Shown here: positions 21,418-33,574 of the stretch, one piece after another | Position numbering within the stretch: position 1 is the stretch's first letter | Layout of the letters: every line of letters begins with the position of its first letter | Assembly (NCBI GenBank): GCA_000697355.1 | Contig: JNEN01001275.1 | Span: forward strand, 186,001 to 250,000 | From: Syncephalastrum monosporum B8922 | Lineage: Eukaryota; Mucoromycota; Mucoromycetes; Mucorales; Syncephalastraceae | Direction of reading: 5' to 3' | DNA length: 64,000 nt | Position numbers and translations under genes: made by a program | Notes under the pieces: model-generated | The model's input: only the letters and a program-made list of their open reading frames with translations | What the model was told of the DNA's origin: nothing | Databases searched by the model: none

Positions 21418-24400
21418 TTATGATCGACGTGTCTTTTTGGATTGCTTCAACTTGGCCGGCTTCCGGTTGGCTTCCTTGGCGGCCATTTCCTGCGCGGTCT
21501 CTACCGGCTGCTTGCGCTTCTTCTTAGACGAGTCGGCATTTTTGACGCTAACAACCGAGGACTTTCCTTTGGACAGGACTTGTGCACCCGCGGCTGCCCA
21601 GTCCTGGTCATCACCACCCACTGCATACCGTGACAGGTCGAGCGAGTTGATCATCTCTCGCTGCTGTTTCTTGAGCTTCTTTTGCTTCTTGATTTCGGCA
21701 GCCGTCAGTGTCTGTTCCTGTGTCTCTTCCTCTTCCTCTTCCTCTTCGTTTTCCTCTTCCTCTTCGTTTTCCTCTTCCTCTTCGTCTTGGTCTTGGTCCT
21801 GATCTTGGGCTTCAGCCGCATCGACGCTCATGGCATTATCCTGTTCTTCCTTTGCCTTGAGCCGGGCCAACTCGGGATTCTCCTCCTCCATAGCCCTCGA
21901 CTGCACTTCTGTAAAGTAATTGGACACCTTGCGGATAATCTTGACAAACATGGCAAGGACCTGGTTGCTCGCCAGCGAGAGCTCAACCTCCAGATCGTCA
22001 ATCGACTTCTTTTGCAGACCCACGCCCATTAAGATCGAGCTCTGCACGCCTGACAGACGGAGGTCACCCATCTCGTCTCGGAAATAAAGAAGCGCAACCG
22101 TGGGGAGGAGGTCCATAATCACGTGATAATCAAGCATGTTGTTCGCATACGACTCGAGACGTTTCAGATCATACGGCGAAAAGTACAAGCCCAAAGTCTT
22201 CTGGTTCAATTCCGCAGTGGGCTCGAGCTCGAGGTCCTGGCCCCGTTTGGCAGCCTCAATAATGGACAGCGCGTTGACGGCTGGGAACTCGCGGAACTGG
22301 TACGCCATGAGCTGCAGGAACCGCTTTGAGAAATCGCGCGCAAACGCATCCAGCCAAGGGGTCGTCGCCGCACCGCCCTCAAGGGCATTGATCATGACGC
22401 AGGTATGCTCACCCGTCAGGTCGTTGGGGGTCTGACGCATGTAGAGCGGCACAAAGCCGGCGCGTTTCCAGAACTTGTGCAACGCGGGGGTCAAGCCAAA
22501 CGAGACGCCGAGATAGTCCAGTCGCACTGGTTTCTTCTCGGTCAGCTTTGTCAACAGGGGCGGCATCTTGCGCGGATCGCGCACCTTGACTTGGTCTGTC
22601 TTGAGGTTGGCGTGCTCAAGCTCCTCGTCGTCCACACGCGTCATCGTCTCGGTTTCGTCCTCAGCAGCCTCATCGAGGCTCGTCATCTCGCCTTGATAAT
22701 GCGATTTGAGGAGCTCAAGAGCCCGGCTGCCATAGCCCATCTTGGCATAGTCAGGGTGCGTCGCAATGCGCACCACACGCGCGCCAGACAGACTGGCAAA
22801 GTCGTCGTCTTGGAACTGCTGCGAGATCAGCCAGGGAATCATGTCACCCGCGGGGCGTTGGCCTCGGCTGAGCGAGTTGATCACCGTTTGGCGCGAGATC
22901 TCACCTTCGAGACAGACTTGGACAACGACGAGCGGGTCGGGCAGACCAGTGCTGTTCTCAGAGATAGGGGGCAGAAGCACAAAGAGGTGATGAGCGGGGG
23001 CATCGCTCATGAGCTGCAGGTCATTGGGCGAGTTCTTGTAGTGGCTCGAGACGTAGAGTGCCATCATGCGCTGCAGGAAAGTCTCGCTGACAGGGTGGTA
23101 CGAAAATAGGGTGTCGCGGTTCACGTAATACAGCTCGCACTGGGACGGGTGCGGGCAGCCCTGGATGTTTTTCGACACGACCGAAGCGTCCAAGCAGAGG
23201 ACCTTGTTGAGCCACTTTTCGATGGGATCGTTTGGCGCATAACGGATGGGCTCCTCCAACTTGACTTCCTTGAGGGTGCGTCCGCCATACGACAAGGCGC
23301 TCGTGTCCTCGGCTTTTCTGGCCTTCATGTCACGGCTCACGACGACATTCTCGCCCGAGGCATCCTTGAGAACATTGTCGGACTTGCCGATGAAACCACG
23401 CGACTGTTCACGCAGCTGCTGGATCAACTTGAGCGAAAGAGACCGTCCAGTACCTTCGTAACCGTTGATGGTGGAGGCCATGAAGACAAGGTAGGGGCCG
23501 AGCAGCTTGCGCACCAGAGGGAGCGGAATAGCAGCGGCTTCATCAATGACAACCAGTTCTGCTTGGCCGAGCACATGGGCGTCTTGTGGGCGGATATATT
23601 GGATCGTCTGGCGGTGCTGGCGGAAAATGTTGACACGCACGATGGCCTTGTTGAAATCGGGGTTGGTCGACTGTACAATGTCATAGTCCATGTGCTCCTC
23701 GTAACCAAGGGCGTCGAATGCTTTGAAGACAAATTCGAACAGAGTCTTCAAATTCTCAGGGCTGGGCGAGGTGACAAAGATGTTGGAATAGCCGTAGGCG
23801 ACTGCCGAGGCCATGGCGATACCCAGAGCGGCAGACTTACCACGACCACGACCGGCAGTCAGGGCCACGGTGCTGCGAAGTGACTTTTCCGAGATGGCTT
23901 CGATGAAGGTCAGGACGGCCTTGGCCTGATCGACGGTGCGCGTGCCCTTGACAAGCGAATTGATGGGCTCGGTATCGGCCACAGACGCCTTGAGTTCTTC
24001 AAGCTCGATCTCCTCGGGAGACTTGGCCTCGTCGCCCGACTTGAGAGGGAGTGGCTTGACGTTCTTACCCATGCTGATGGGGAGCACGTTCAGCTCATCG
24101 TCGACGACCAAGCAGTTCTCGCTCGAGCCGAGGGAGAGGATGAAGCGCTCGTTGAAGCGGGCGACGACGTCACTGTGGGCCTCGGTCCGGTAGCGCGAAT
24201 GGACGTCCATGGTCATGGTGTAGAGCTGCTTGAGGGAGGACATGCTCTTGAGCAAGAGAACGACCATACCGCCGCCCTCGACGGTCTCGATGGTGCGAGC
24301 GAGCGTGTTGGGCGTAATGGCTTCAAAGTCTTGCAGGATACACATGCCGTAGGTGTTACCGAGAATGTTCTGCGTCTCCTTGTAGTAGGCATAGCGAATG

Positions 24401-24817
24401 TTGGTCACGGTGATGAATAGCTCAAAGGGATCCTCGGTATTGGCTTCACGAATGCCGCGCTTGATGTCTTTCTTGATCTTGGCCTCGCGCTTCTTGCGAT
24501 GACTGGCCTCATGCATGAGTATAGTTGACAACACGACAGGCCGATCCACGGCTTACCTGGTGAAACCCAATTCCTTCTTGTAGCACCAGAGGACAGACGG
24601 ACGCGAGGTCACCTGAGCTTGCGAAAGCAGCCAGTGGAGGTTGACAACCTGAAGAGGACGAATACGAAATAAGGAAGCACGATCGCGAGAGAGAATCGTC
24701 GACGCTTACCTGATCACGGCCCTTGTCACCGACGACGACGAAGAAGGATCGGTGCTTGTTTTGCACACTGTTTTTGATGAGTGTGTGCACTCGAGAATCA
24801 ACGACCTTTTTCACCAT
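21418..24817 (-). CDS. KRE33: RNA cytidine acetyltransferase Kre33/NAT10, about 1095 aa
   Basis: Nucleolar enzyme that makes N4-acetylcytidine in 18S rRNA and tRNA and is required for small-subunit assembly. Three exons: 24817 to about 24709 (VVDSRVHTLIKNSVQNKHRS), a second (VNLHWLLSQAQV, PSVLWCYKKELGF), and one of 3.1 kb from about 24505 that opens with SHRKKREAKIKKD, all as in NAT10. Seen in order: the TmcA-like N-terminal domain (about 1-200), the RecA-type ATPase with Walker A AGRGRGKSAALG (about residue 285) and Walker B VIDEAAAIPL, the GNAT domain with RIATHPDYAKMGYGSRALELL, and the C-terminal RNA-binding part. The tail has an acidic Glu/Asn repeat and a Lys-rich end (SKKTRRS), typical of nucleolar proteins. 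Length fits the family (about 1050 aa) with the extra acidic insert. Confidence 0.96.
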
Positions 24818-25632
24818 GGCCGAAATAGTAAAGTTAAAGCAAGCGTCAGATTCAGGTCAAAGTTATACTCTGGCAGTAAAAATGTGACTCCAAATCAGCC
24901 ACACCTTCATCCATATTTGGAAGGTCGTTTATCACACCAGCATGAAATACAGCGAATGGCTTTGCATTCGTCAGATCTCCCTTTCATTTATGTCTTCTTT
25001 TTCCCTTTCTGCTACCTTATTTGCATGTTTCTATTACCTCATTGCAATGAGATATGCTCCTCAGTAAAGAAATGACGCCGTTTCTACCGCGGCACCAAGC
25101 CTCGCTCATTTAGTATTCTACAAAGCATTTAGAATGGTATGGCTTGCATGCCCTTGTTGTCATACACCTGGGGGGGGGGGGGGGAATGGGTTCCTTCCAC
25201 ATCCTCGCAGCTCTCGCTAATATCCCATGACGAGAACATGTTCTGAAAATACGATGGAGCTGCAACCTCCACGACGTCAAGACATCTACAGGAGTACTAT
25301 ATCCTATAAAAGCGTGATAACGTACATCTCCATGATGAAAGTAAACAATTCATTTGAAATAAGGTACTTACCTCGACGTATAATGCATCCCAATCGATGC
25401 AGACACAAGCATGGTATAGGTTCGGATCAACAACTATCGTGCCTTGTGTAGAAATAGTTTATTGGATGAGTCATGGTTTATGAATTGGGTTGTATTGACA
25501 CTGGTGCAGGTGGTAGGTGGTTTAAGGGGAGGGGGGATGGGAAGGCACAGACTGTGTGACTCTTGAATGAAACAAGTGTGGTTTGGGTATATGCATTGTT
25601 GGAGAGAGATCATAAGTAGAAGAAAGATCGGA
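24818..25632. other. Intergenic, with a run of 15 G
   Basis: 815 bp holding the KRE33 promoter and SPT2 3' UTR. A homopolymer of 15 G lies at 25170-25184, a possible sequencing or assembly weak point and a G-quadruplex former. No gene supported. Confidence 0.5.
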
Positions 25633-27136
25633 CTAGGCGCGGACCTTGCCTTTGGATGCTTTCAAGCGCTTCAGGCGCTCAAGTTCACGTCGCTCTTCTT
25701 CAAGATCCTCGCGCCGGCCGATACGCTCACTGCGCTTTTCTTCGCGGATCAAATCGCGTGTGTTGACCTCCATATCGTCATCCGAGAAGGCTTCATCTCG
25801 GTAGCGTTTCTTGTCGTAACCAAAGATCTTTGAAATCTCGTCCGAATAGCTGTGCCGGGAGTCGTACACTTCCTCCTCTTCCTCGTCGCTCACCACAAAG
25901 TCAGCCAGCTCAGGATCCAGTTCCTCCTCATACTGAGAGCGGCGAGGGGGCGGACGACGTTGGAGGGGTCGATCAGGACGCGTGAAGGGCATGCGGGGCG
26001 GCGCACGCATCCCAGGTCGACCAGGGAGGCTCTTGGAAGCCATGGCAGGGCGCTGTTGCTGCGGCACCTTAGATACCGGTCGTGTGGCGGAGGGCCGGTT
26101 CGCGCTGGATGGAGCAGCAGGCCTTGCAGAAGATAGTGGGCGGCCGACCGGACGCTGCCCTTGGGCGGGCCTTGCGGCATCTCGTTTCATGAGGCGTGGA
26201 TCTGAGCGTCTCACGTCGTCCTCGTCGTCGGAGTAAATGCCTTTGGCATGTCGCAAATCACGTTGGATCTCGGTGACACCGCGTCGGTCGCGCTTGATAG
26301 CGTTGAGACGCTGCGGAGGCTCACGAAACATCTGGCGGACCATGTCACGGGCGGACACATTGCCTTTCGGAGCAGGGGCATCGGATTTGGGTGCCGGGGC
26401 CATCATACGCTTTTGGTAAATGTTGGGTCCCCTGGAGGAAGGTGTCAGAGAGGGAGAGAAAGAGGAAGGCGGGGGAGGAGGCGGACGTTTGCCGCCCACA
26501 GACGATGCCGGCGTGGCGGATGGCGGTCGCTTCTGTCCAATGCTGGACTTGTTTGTAGACGTGTTTGGGCCTGGCGAGGCAGAAGCAGAAGCAGAAGCAG
26601 AAGCAGAAGCAGCGGCAGAGGCAGAGGCAGAGGCGGAGGTCGGCCGAGGCGACTTCACTTCGCGAGCCTTGCGCATGAGTTCTTCAAAGGATAACTGGGC
26701 CGCACGCTCAGACTAGACAAATAAGGAGGATTCACTCAATCTAATCGTCTAATCGTGATAGAAAGACATCATGTATGCCTACCTCTTGTCGTTTGCTGGC
26801 CATAGGAAGTTCGAAATCCTTGTTCTTAACTGCTCTCCGCACAGGCGCAGCCGAGTCGATACCCGGACTTGCTTTACCGGTAGTCTTGGACCTTTTCTGT
26901 GCCTGACCCGATGCTTTCTTGTTTGCGGTTGATGACGAGACCGTCTTGCGTTTGGCAGGATTCTGCTGTGCCTGCATGCGCTCCTCTTGTTGTCGTCGGT
27001 ATTCAGCGATTTGGGCTCTACGGCGTTCTTCTTCTTCTCTGCGACGCTTCTCACGGGCCCTTTCTGCAAAGGAGGCGTCTTGGGCACTCGCTACTTTGGT
27101 CACCCGAGCCATGAGCTGGTCCAGACTCGCGTCCAT
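25633..27136 (-). CDS. SPT2: Spt2 histone chaperone / chromatin protein
   Basis: Spt2 binds H3-H4 and DNA and helps keep chromatin order behind RNA polymerase I and II. The conserved C-terminal SPT2 domain is clear: SYSDEISKIFGYDKKRYRDEAFSDDDMEV followed by a Arg/Glu-rich helix (SERIGRREDLEEERRELERL) ending in KASKGKVRA. The N-terminus starts MDASLDQLMARVTKVAS and runs into an Arg/Glu coiled coil (REKRRREEEERRRAQ) and basic stretches. One intron splits ASKRQE from SERAAQLSFEELMRKAREV. The middle is disordered and rich in Pro, Arg and an Ala/Ser repeat (about 26575-26640). QMFREPPQRLNAIKRDRRGVTEIQ is a second patch often kept between Spt2 proteins. Nucleus expected. Confidence 0.9.
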
Positions 27137-28068
27137 CGTCGTCTTCTGCTGAGATTGGGAAGATCAGTGGGATGTTCTCACTCTGCCAGTCATGATCTCA
27201 TTTCATCGTACCGTGGTACTTTAACGTAAACAGGTGAAAGGAAGAAAGGGAAGAAAGGGAAGAAAGAGTAGTATTGAATCAAGAAGAGCCTTTCAAAGAA
27301 GCGGTACGTAGATCGAGGGCGGGGTGCGCAAGAGACTGAGAGGAAGAAAAGGGACGCTTGGGATTGACAGAAGCTGGTGGAAAGCGCAGTCGACGAAGTG
27401 CGGCCCCTTGGCGGGTGAACAAAATGATCAAATGATTGGTGCTGGTCATCAATCTGCGTAGAACCCCATATGCCTGGATGACAACATACATATTCAGCAA
27501 TCCTTATCCAACCCGAGCCCTGTCCTTTGCACACACAGGACCAGCCATCTTGTTACTCACACTATATTGGCACAGATTTTGCACTTGCAGCCTACTATTT
27601 TATAACCTCCTGCAGCGAAATACCGCCTCTAAATCCAATTTTATTTCGCTGATGAGAATAATGTATATAATGTATATCCACCATGTAACATACAGTACTG
27701 TTCCAATGCCTGTAACATAAGAAGCAACAGCATCCTTACCACCATCATTCTATGCACTGTCGGCTGTTGCTTCTTACTGTGTACAGCTCCATTGCTACAT
27801 GGGAACCAGAGTCACAAGGCTTATCTCGTCTCATTCATTACACTCGGCAGTATGAGTACTCAGTACCTGTAAACTCAATGACATAGTAAGACAGCTATAT
27901 GAATATATATATATACTACAGCCCACTATGCTTTGTGAATAAAGGGCTCGAAACAGGAATAGATAGATATATATATATTTCTACATTATCTATTTTATAT
28001 TGGAACCGTTTGAGTCGATTTCGGTGGAGAATTCTAAGTTCTTTTCGCTTTTACCGCTTTCGCACTTT
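27137..28068. other. Divergent intergenic region (SPT2 / MED25)
   Basis: 932 bp head-to-head spacer and so a shared promoter region. It contains a purine-rich GGAAGAAA repeat (about 27238-27268) and TA-rich runs (27905-27914 and 27965-27980) near the MED25 start that could act as TATA elements. No gene seen. Confidence 0.5.
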
Positions 28069-31000
28069 ATGGCCTCTGCCATGTTGTCCACTGCCAACGC
28101 GAATGGGGCAATCGCAAGCATGGGAACTCCTGCAGCCCAGGCCCCACCAACACCTAACCTCAACAACTCACCGCAAACACCCGCGAATAATCAACACTCT
28201 CAACACCAGCATTTGAGGGGGGAAGTCGCCTGTGTTTTCGTCGTCGAGGGCACCGTTCTCATGCAGCCACATCTCAACCTCATTTTCAGTGCCTACGTCG
28301 AACCGATCCTGAGGTACTGCCTCTTCCGTCTCTTCCCTATATCGACTCATACCCACTCTGTGTCATGTTTCCAGACAGCTGCGCGCTCCCATCGTGTCCG
28401 ACAGCGATGACAAACAGCCCAAAATTAAGCTGACTGTGAGTCCCAATTCAGAATTAGAATGCCACCGCAGCCTTGTCTTATTCCTGTTTCTTCTCAGCCT
28501 GTCTTAAAGTACGGTCTGGTCGTCTACGGAGACTACGAGCCGTCGTCGCTTGTCACTGTCGATCGCAAGTACTTTACGTCTGATCTCGGCTTGTTCCAAG
28601 ACATTTTTAAGAATATCACTTGCGCCGACGGCGGCATTGTTCGTAACGCTGCCACGGAAGGCTTGGTGGCCGCCTTAGAAGTAAGTCTACCTTTACTTTG
28701 AAAGACGTGTATTAAGCTGCCATCGACCTGCTCTCTAGATGTTTGACGAGTATAAACAAGAGATGGATAGCTCTGGCCCTGATCCAATTCTGCACTGCAT
28801 CTTGATCTCGAACAGTCTGCCTCACAACTCGAAAGTCACTCACAACTTGAACGACAAGTACGATGGATTCACGATGGACGGCGTCATTCGCGAGATGCGT
28901 GAGGTAATATTCGCTGCTGAGAGACACGCGACAAATTGTGTTACTGAACGTGGAATGCAGCATAATATCCGAATGTCACTTATCACCACCAAACGAGGCG
29001 AGGCTGAGTACAGTAGACTTGTCGACGAGGTAAGAAGTTAAAGAGATAGTCTGACATTATACCAGTGGACTCACGTCGTGCTACTAGGTCAATGACAAAA
29101 TCACCCCCGTCAACACGGTGAATGAGACTGCATTGGCTGAGCACGTCGTCAAACTCGCCGGCTTCAAGCTTCCTGTCCTGGTGAATGAAACTACGCATGG
29201 TAGGAATAGTCATTGCATCTGGATCTATCAGCTTACATTGATGCAGCCACGCCCAAAGCAGTTGGTTCGGGAAGCCACATGGGGACGCCCAAGCGTTTTT
29301 CTGAAGGTATTGCTACCTCACCACAGTCGCCGTCGTCCACGGATTCCAGCAAGCGCAGAAAGCGAGATAACGTGCCGAGTCAAATAAGCCTACCAAAGAC
29401 CACGATCGACCCCGCCAAATTCGCACAACTTGCACAGAAACACTATGCTTCACAGGGAGCGCCGGGCCAGCCACAAGCAAAAGATGTCAAGGTGCCTACG
29501 CCTGAACTCTCTTCTTTGCCACAGCAACCGACGCCGCAACAACAGCAGCAGCAGCAGTCGCAGTCCGCTGCGAGTACGCCACAGCAACAGCCACCGCAGC
29601 AGACTACGCCAAGAGTCCCTACACCTCAAACGATGCCTGCAAAGCTTATGCAAAGTAACACACCCTCTCAAATGGCGGACATGAGATTACAGCAACAGGC
29701 GACACCGCAACAATCCATGTCTCAAGCACCTGCGCAAAGCTTACCGCAGACGATGCCACAAACTATGCCCCAGGGCATGCCCCAGAGCATGGCTCCAAAT
29801 ATGACCCAGAGCATACCGCAAACCCTAGCTCAAAATATGCCGCAGAGTATGCCGCAAAGCATGCCGCAGAGCATGGCGCAGACAATGGCGCAGAGCATGG
29901 CCCAAAGCATGGCCCAAAGCATGCCCATGCAAAACCAAACAACCCTTACTTCTCAACAGCAACAGCAGCACCCGCATAATACATTAAACATATCATCACA
30001 ACCCCAGCAACAACCACAACCACAACCACCTCAGCAGTTACCAACGCAACCTCAGCAACCACAGCAGCAGCAGCAACCGCAGCAGCAGCAGCAACAACAA
30101 GGTGTGCGTTTCCCTATGAATGCCTACAACGTCCAGCAGTTGATGCAGCAGCGACAAATGCTGATCGCACAAGGCGCTAATCTTACGCAGCAGCAGCGAA
30201 ATCACCTGAACGCGATCAATGCCGCCCTCCAGCAGGTGATCGATATGCGACGCAACGAGATGGCCCAAAAAGCGTCTATGGCCGGATCAGGCGCACCGAC
30301 ATCGTCCCCCATGGCTTTTGCGAACAATGCGAACGGTATGATACGACCGCCCGGTATGGACATGAATGCAATGGCGACGCCCCAGCAATCACAGCCGCTG
30401 CCTCAGACACAGCAATCGACGCCTCAACAGCAACAGCAGGCCGCTAATCTGGCGCGTGGGATGGCTAATCCTGCCATGCTATCCAGTCTCCAGCAACAGC
30501 AGCAGCGCATGTTAATGGCTGCCCAATTGCAGCAACAGCAACAACAGCAGCAGCAGCAACAACAGCAAGCCTCACCTTCCATATCTCGACCCGCAATGGA
30601 TGTCAATGGTGGATTGAATCCTCAAATACTCGCTCAACAGCAGCAACAGACGCCGCAACAACAGCAGCAAACCCCTCAGCAGCAACAGAGTGGATCGATG
30701 CCGTCTCAACCCGTATGGCAGGGTCAGATTGTCTGGCACATCAAGACCCAGGACGGTACACTGCAAGAGTTCAACTGTTATTGCGGTGCGTTCGCCATCA
30801 CCATCAAGGGGCGTCATGTCAGTCTTGATGAATAGTAAGTTTTTAAAAGGAAGCGCGGATACATAAACTGAACGCAGCCATAGTCAACCTGACAAATGGC
30901 CTCAGCGGATCCAAATTGCTGCACGGGCTCCGTCCAGCAAAGCATCCATGTTGCAAGAACAAACGCTGAACAATCGGCTCCCATTTTGTCAGTTCCGGCC

Positions 31001-31788
31001 TATGGAGAATAGTACGGTCCAGGATCATACCAATTTTAACCTCTTGGTCCGTAACTTGGACCAGAAGAAATATGTAAGCTCCAACTCGACATTGGCGATA
31101 TGGCATTGACGCATCTCTGCAGATCGCTACCATTATCTTTAATCCTGGCACCAATGAGCCACCACGTGGCGTCATTCTAACCCATTCCAGTGGGAAATTG
31201 ATCGGCATTGTCTTTGTCCGGATACCAGTCCCCGACCTGAACAGCATGGGGCCGCCGGGCCCGCAGCAGTTGCCTCAGCAACAGCAACCCCCACAGCAAC
31301 AGCAGCAGCAACAGCCTCCGCAGCAGCCCCAACAACCACAGCAACCTCCACAGCAGCCACCGGCAGGCATGCCAAACAATATTAACATGCAGCAAATGCT
31401 TCAAAACGCCATGTTCCGGCAACAGCAACAACAGCAACGCCAGGCGGCCGTTGCAGCAGCAGCAGCTGCTGCCGCTGCTGCCGCAGGCAACAACGGTTCT
31501 CAGCCGCCTTCCCAGCAGGCCATGATGAGCAGTCCAGCTGCTGCCGCCGCTGCCGCTGCCGCTGCTGCCAACGGAGGCGCTGGACGACCGACAGGCTTGA
31601 ATCCAAACAGCCTACTGCTGTCCAATATCAATCTCGGCAGTCCCAATACAGCTGCACTCATGAACAATGCGAATGCCAATAACTATGCTAATCTGACCCC
31701 TCAGGCGCTTCGTGAACTGCAGCAGCGGTTATTATTTGCTCGCCAGCAACAGCAGCAACAACAACAACAGCAACAACAGGATATGTGA
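28069..31788 (+). CDS. MED25: Mediator subunit 25 with vWA and ACID-type domains
   Basis: Subunit of the Mediator coactivator that receives activation domains. Seen in order: a short Asn/Pro N-terminus; a von Willebrand A domain (about residues 50-260; ACVFVVEGTVLMQPHL, YGLVVYGDYEP, NAATEGLVAALEMFDEY, CILISNSLPHNSK, IRMSLITTKR) spread over several exons; a 500-residue Gln/Pro-rich spacer with CAG/CAA runs and a four-residue tandem repeat (29741-29930); then an ACID/PTOV-type beta domain (WQGQIVWHIKTQDGT, CYCGAFAIT, YHSQPDKWPQRIQIAARAP, CQFRPMENS, IATIIFNPGTNEPPRGVILTHSSGKLIGIVFVRIP) split by two introns; and a Gln/Ala-rich tail to the stop. Introns are 45-70 bp with good signals. Budding yeast has no Med25, so presence of both domains marks a lineage that kept it. 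ATG 28069 was chosen as first in frame; 28081 is an alternative. Confidence 0.9.
29741..29930 (+). repeat. Coding 12-bp tandem repeat (MPQS-type units) in MED25
   Basis: Fifteen consecutive four-residue units of the pattern [MLI]-[PA]-[QPN]-[STGN], for example MPQT, MPQS, MAQT and MAQS, coded by a 12-bp imperfect repeat whose core is AGCATGCCGCAG. Runs of identical neighbours (three MPQS, three MAQS) suggest recent unit duplication. Confidence 0.85.
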
Positions 31789-32184
31789 GATAAATACATA
31801 TATACATATCTTGTAAGTAAAGTTTCCGTCGTCCTACTATCAGGTCGTCTACTTTACTATCTCTGGTTCTTTTGGATCAATACGCAACCCAAATATTGCT
31901 TCTTAGCAATTTAAATCCCGCTGGCATAAGCGAGAAGATAGTATGAGATTTTTCTTGAGATTGTACGAGTTATATTTAGCGAGAAGGCGGATAAGACTCT
32001 TTGCAACTGACACCACTTCTGCAGAGAACACACGCGACATAAATACCCTTTGCTTGAGGACTCTTTTGCCCCATCTGTAAACGTAAACTGCGTGCTGGAC
32101 ATGAGGGCATACAGTGTTCTGCATTTGAAACTCAGGAAGTGGAGGAGTTCCATTTCACAATCATACAACAATTAAAAAATCAAC
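31789..32184. other. Spacer between MED25 and the helicase relic
   Basis: About 400 bp with the MED25 3' end (TATA-rich 31795-31812) and then AT-rich DNA. No gene seen. Confidence 0.5.
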
Positions 32185-33574
32185 AAAGGCTTTTTTTTTC
32201 TGGACGGTCCTGGAGGGACAGGCAAGACATACCTCTATAATGTCATTCTGAACACCATCCGGGTACGGGGTGATACCGCGATTGCCTCGGCATCTTCCGG
32301 TATAGCTGCACTTCTTCTTCGAGGCGGTAGAACAGCTCATAGCACTTTCGGAATACCACTCATTCTCGGGAACGACTCAAGCTCCTCTTTGGATATCTCG
32401 CGTGACCCAGCCCAACTTCTCAAGATAGCCAAGTTGATCCTTTGGGATGAAGCTCCCATGTCCCATCGATTCGGCATTCAGTTGTTTGATCGGCTGCTGC
32501 GAGATATAATGAGTGCCCCTCCTGACTGTCGCCATCTACTATCCGTTCCTTTCGGAGGAAAAGTAGTCCTTTTCGGAGGTGATTTTCGACAATGTCTTCC
32601 CGTTGTACCGCATGGTAGAGCTTCGGAAATTGTGGATGCTTGCATCAAAAGCTCTCCTTTATGGTCGCATATCTGAGCGAGAATATGCGGGTACAAAGGG
32701 CGCGCACAGCTAATGCAGCCGAAGCGGACGAAATTACAGCGTTTACCACCTTTCTTTTGCAGATCGGTAGTGGTGACATACCCCCGTTGAACCCAGAGGA
32801 ACCGTCCACCATTGGCCTTCCACAAGATTTGGTCCGGGTTGTCAGTAACATTGAACAAATTGTTCATGCTACTTGGCCCACGCTCAATGACACCGCGACC
32901 AACGACCCTATCTCTCTGATCGACGCTGCAATATTGACACCTCTGAATTCACATGTAGCTGAACTCAATGTCGTTGCGTCACAGCTACTTGAAGGTGAAT
33001 TTCATGTGTATCATGCGCATCATTCCTTTCCGCCAAACTACCGCAACACCAATGTCCAGCTCGAGCAGCTCGAAAGGATCAATGGCCATGGTCTGCAGCC
33101 TTCTGTTCATCGGTTGAAGAGAGGCATGCTAGTCATGTGCATTCGTAACATTGATCCTGGAAGGGGTCTCTGCAACGGTACACGGCTCATTTGCCGTCGA
33201 CTGCAGCGTCACACGATCGAAGTAGAGATTGCCAGCGGCGAGTTTCGACGCAACATTGTCTACAGCCCGCGCATACCGTTGTCCACCAGCGAGGCAGACG
33301 CAGTGCCAGTCATGTTCACCCGCCGCCAGTTCCCAGTTGTTCCTTTTTGTGCGATGACCTTTAACAAAAGTCAGGAACAAACACTGCAGCGTGCATCTCT
33401 TTTCCTACCTCGCCCCGTCTTCTCACATGGCCAGCTATACGTAGCCCTCTCGTGAGTCACTTCCCCTAAAGGCATTAGAATCTTCTTTTTCCTGCGCCAG
33501 AGCCGCATCAACCAGCTCTTATACCACCATACAGAATTGACAACGTTGTATACCAGGATATTTTGTTACTACCT
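32185..33574 (+). pseudogene. Decayed Helitron-type PIF1 helicase fragment
   Basis: C-terminal helicase part of a Helitron RepHel protein, the rolling-circle transposase. Seen are Walker A GPGGTGKT (32206-32229), ASSGIAALLL, Walker B LILWDEAPM, FGGDFRQCLPVV, the later SENMRVQ, TPLNSHVAELN, LKRGMLVMCIRNIDP..GLCNGTRL and TFNKSQEQTLQ...FLPRPVFSHGQLYVALS, and finally, in another frame, a NVVYQDIL end (about 33542-33571). The frame breaks once between SPLWSHI (stop at about 32675) and LSENMRVQ, with a few residues missing, and upstream a stop at 32173 cuts the N-terminus; no Rep nuclease domain is present. It is therefore a broken, truncated copy. The motif set excludes the cellular Pif1 gene as the simplest reading, since that family lacks the C-terminal LxxGM.VMCIRN..GLCNGTR context in this form. 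Confidence 0.88.

Noticed and set aside
22405..23883. Two long + strand frames (22405-23109 and 23149-23883)
   Set aside because: Antisense of the conserved KRE33 exon; no recognisable domain.
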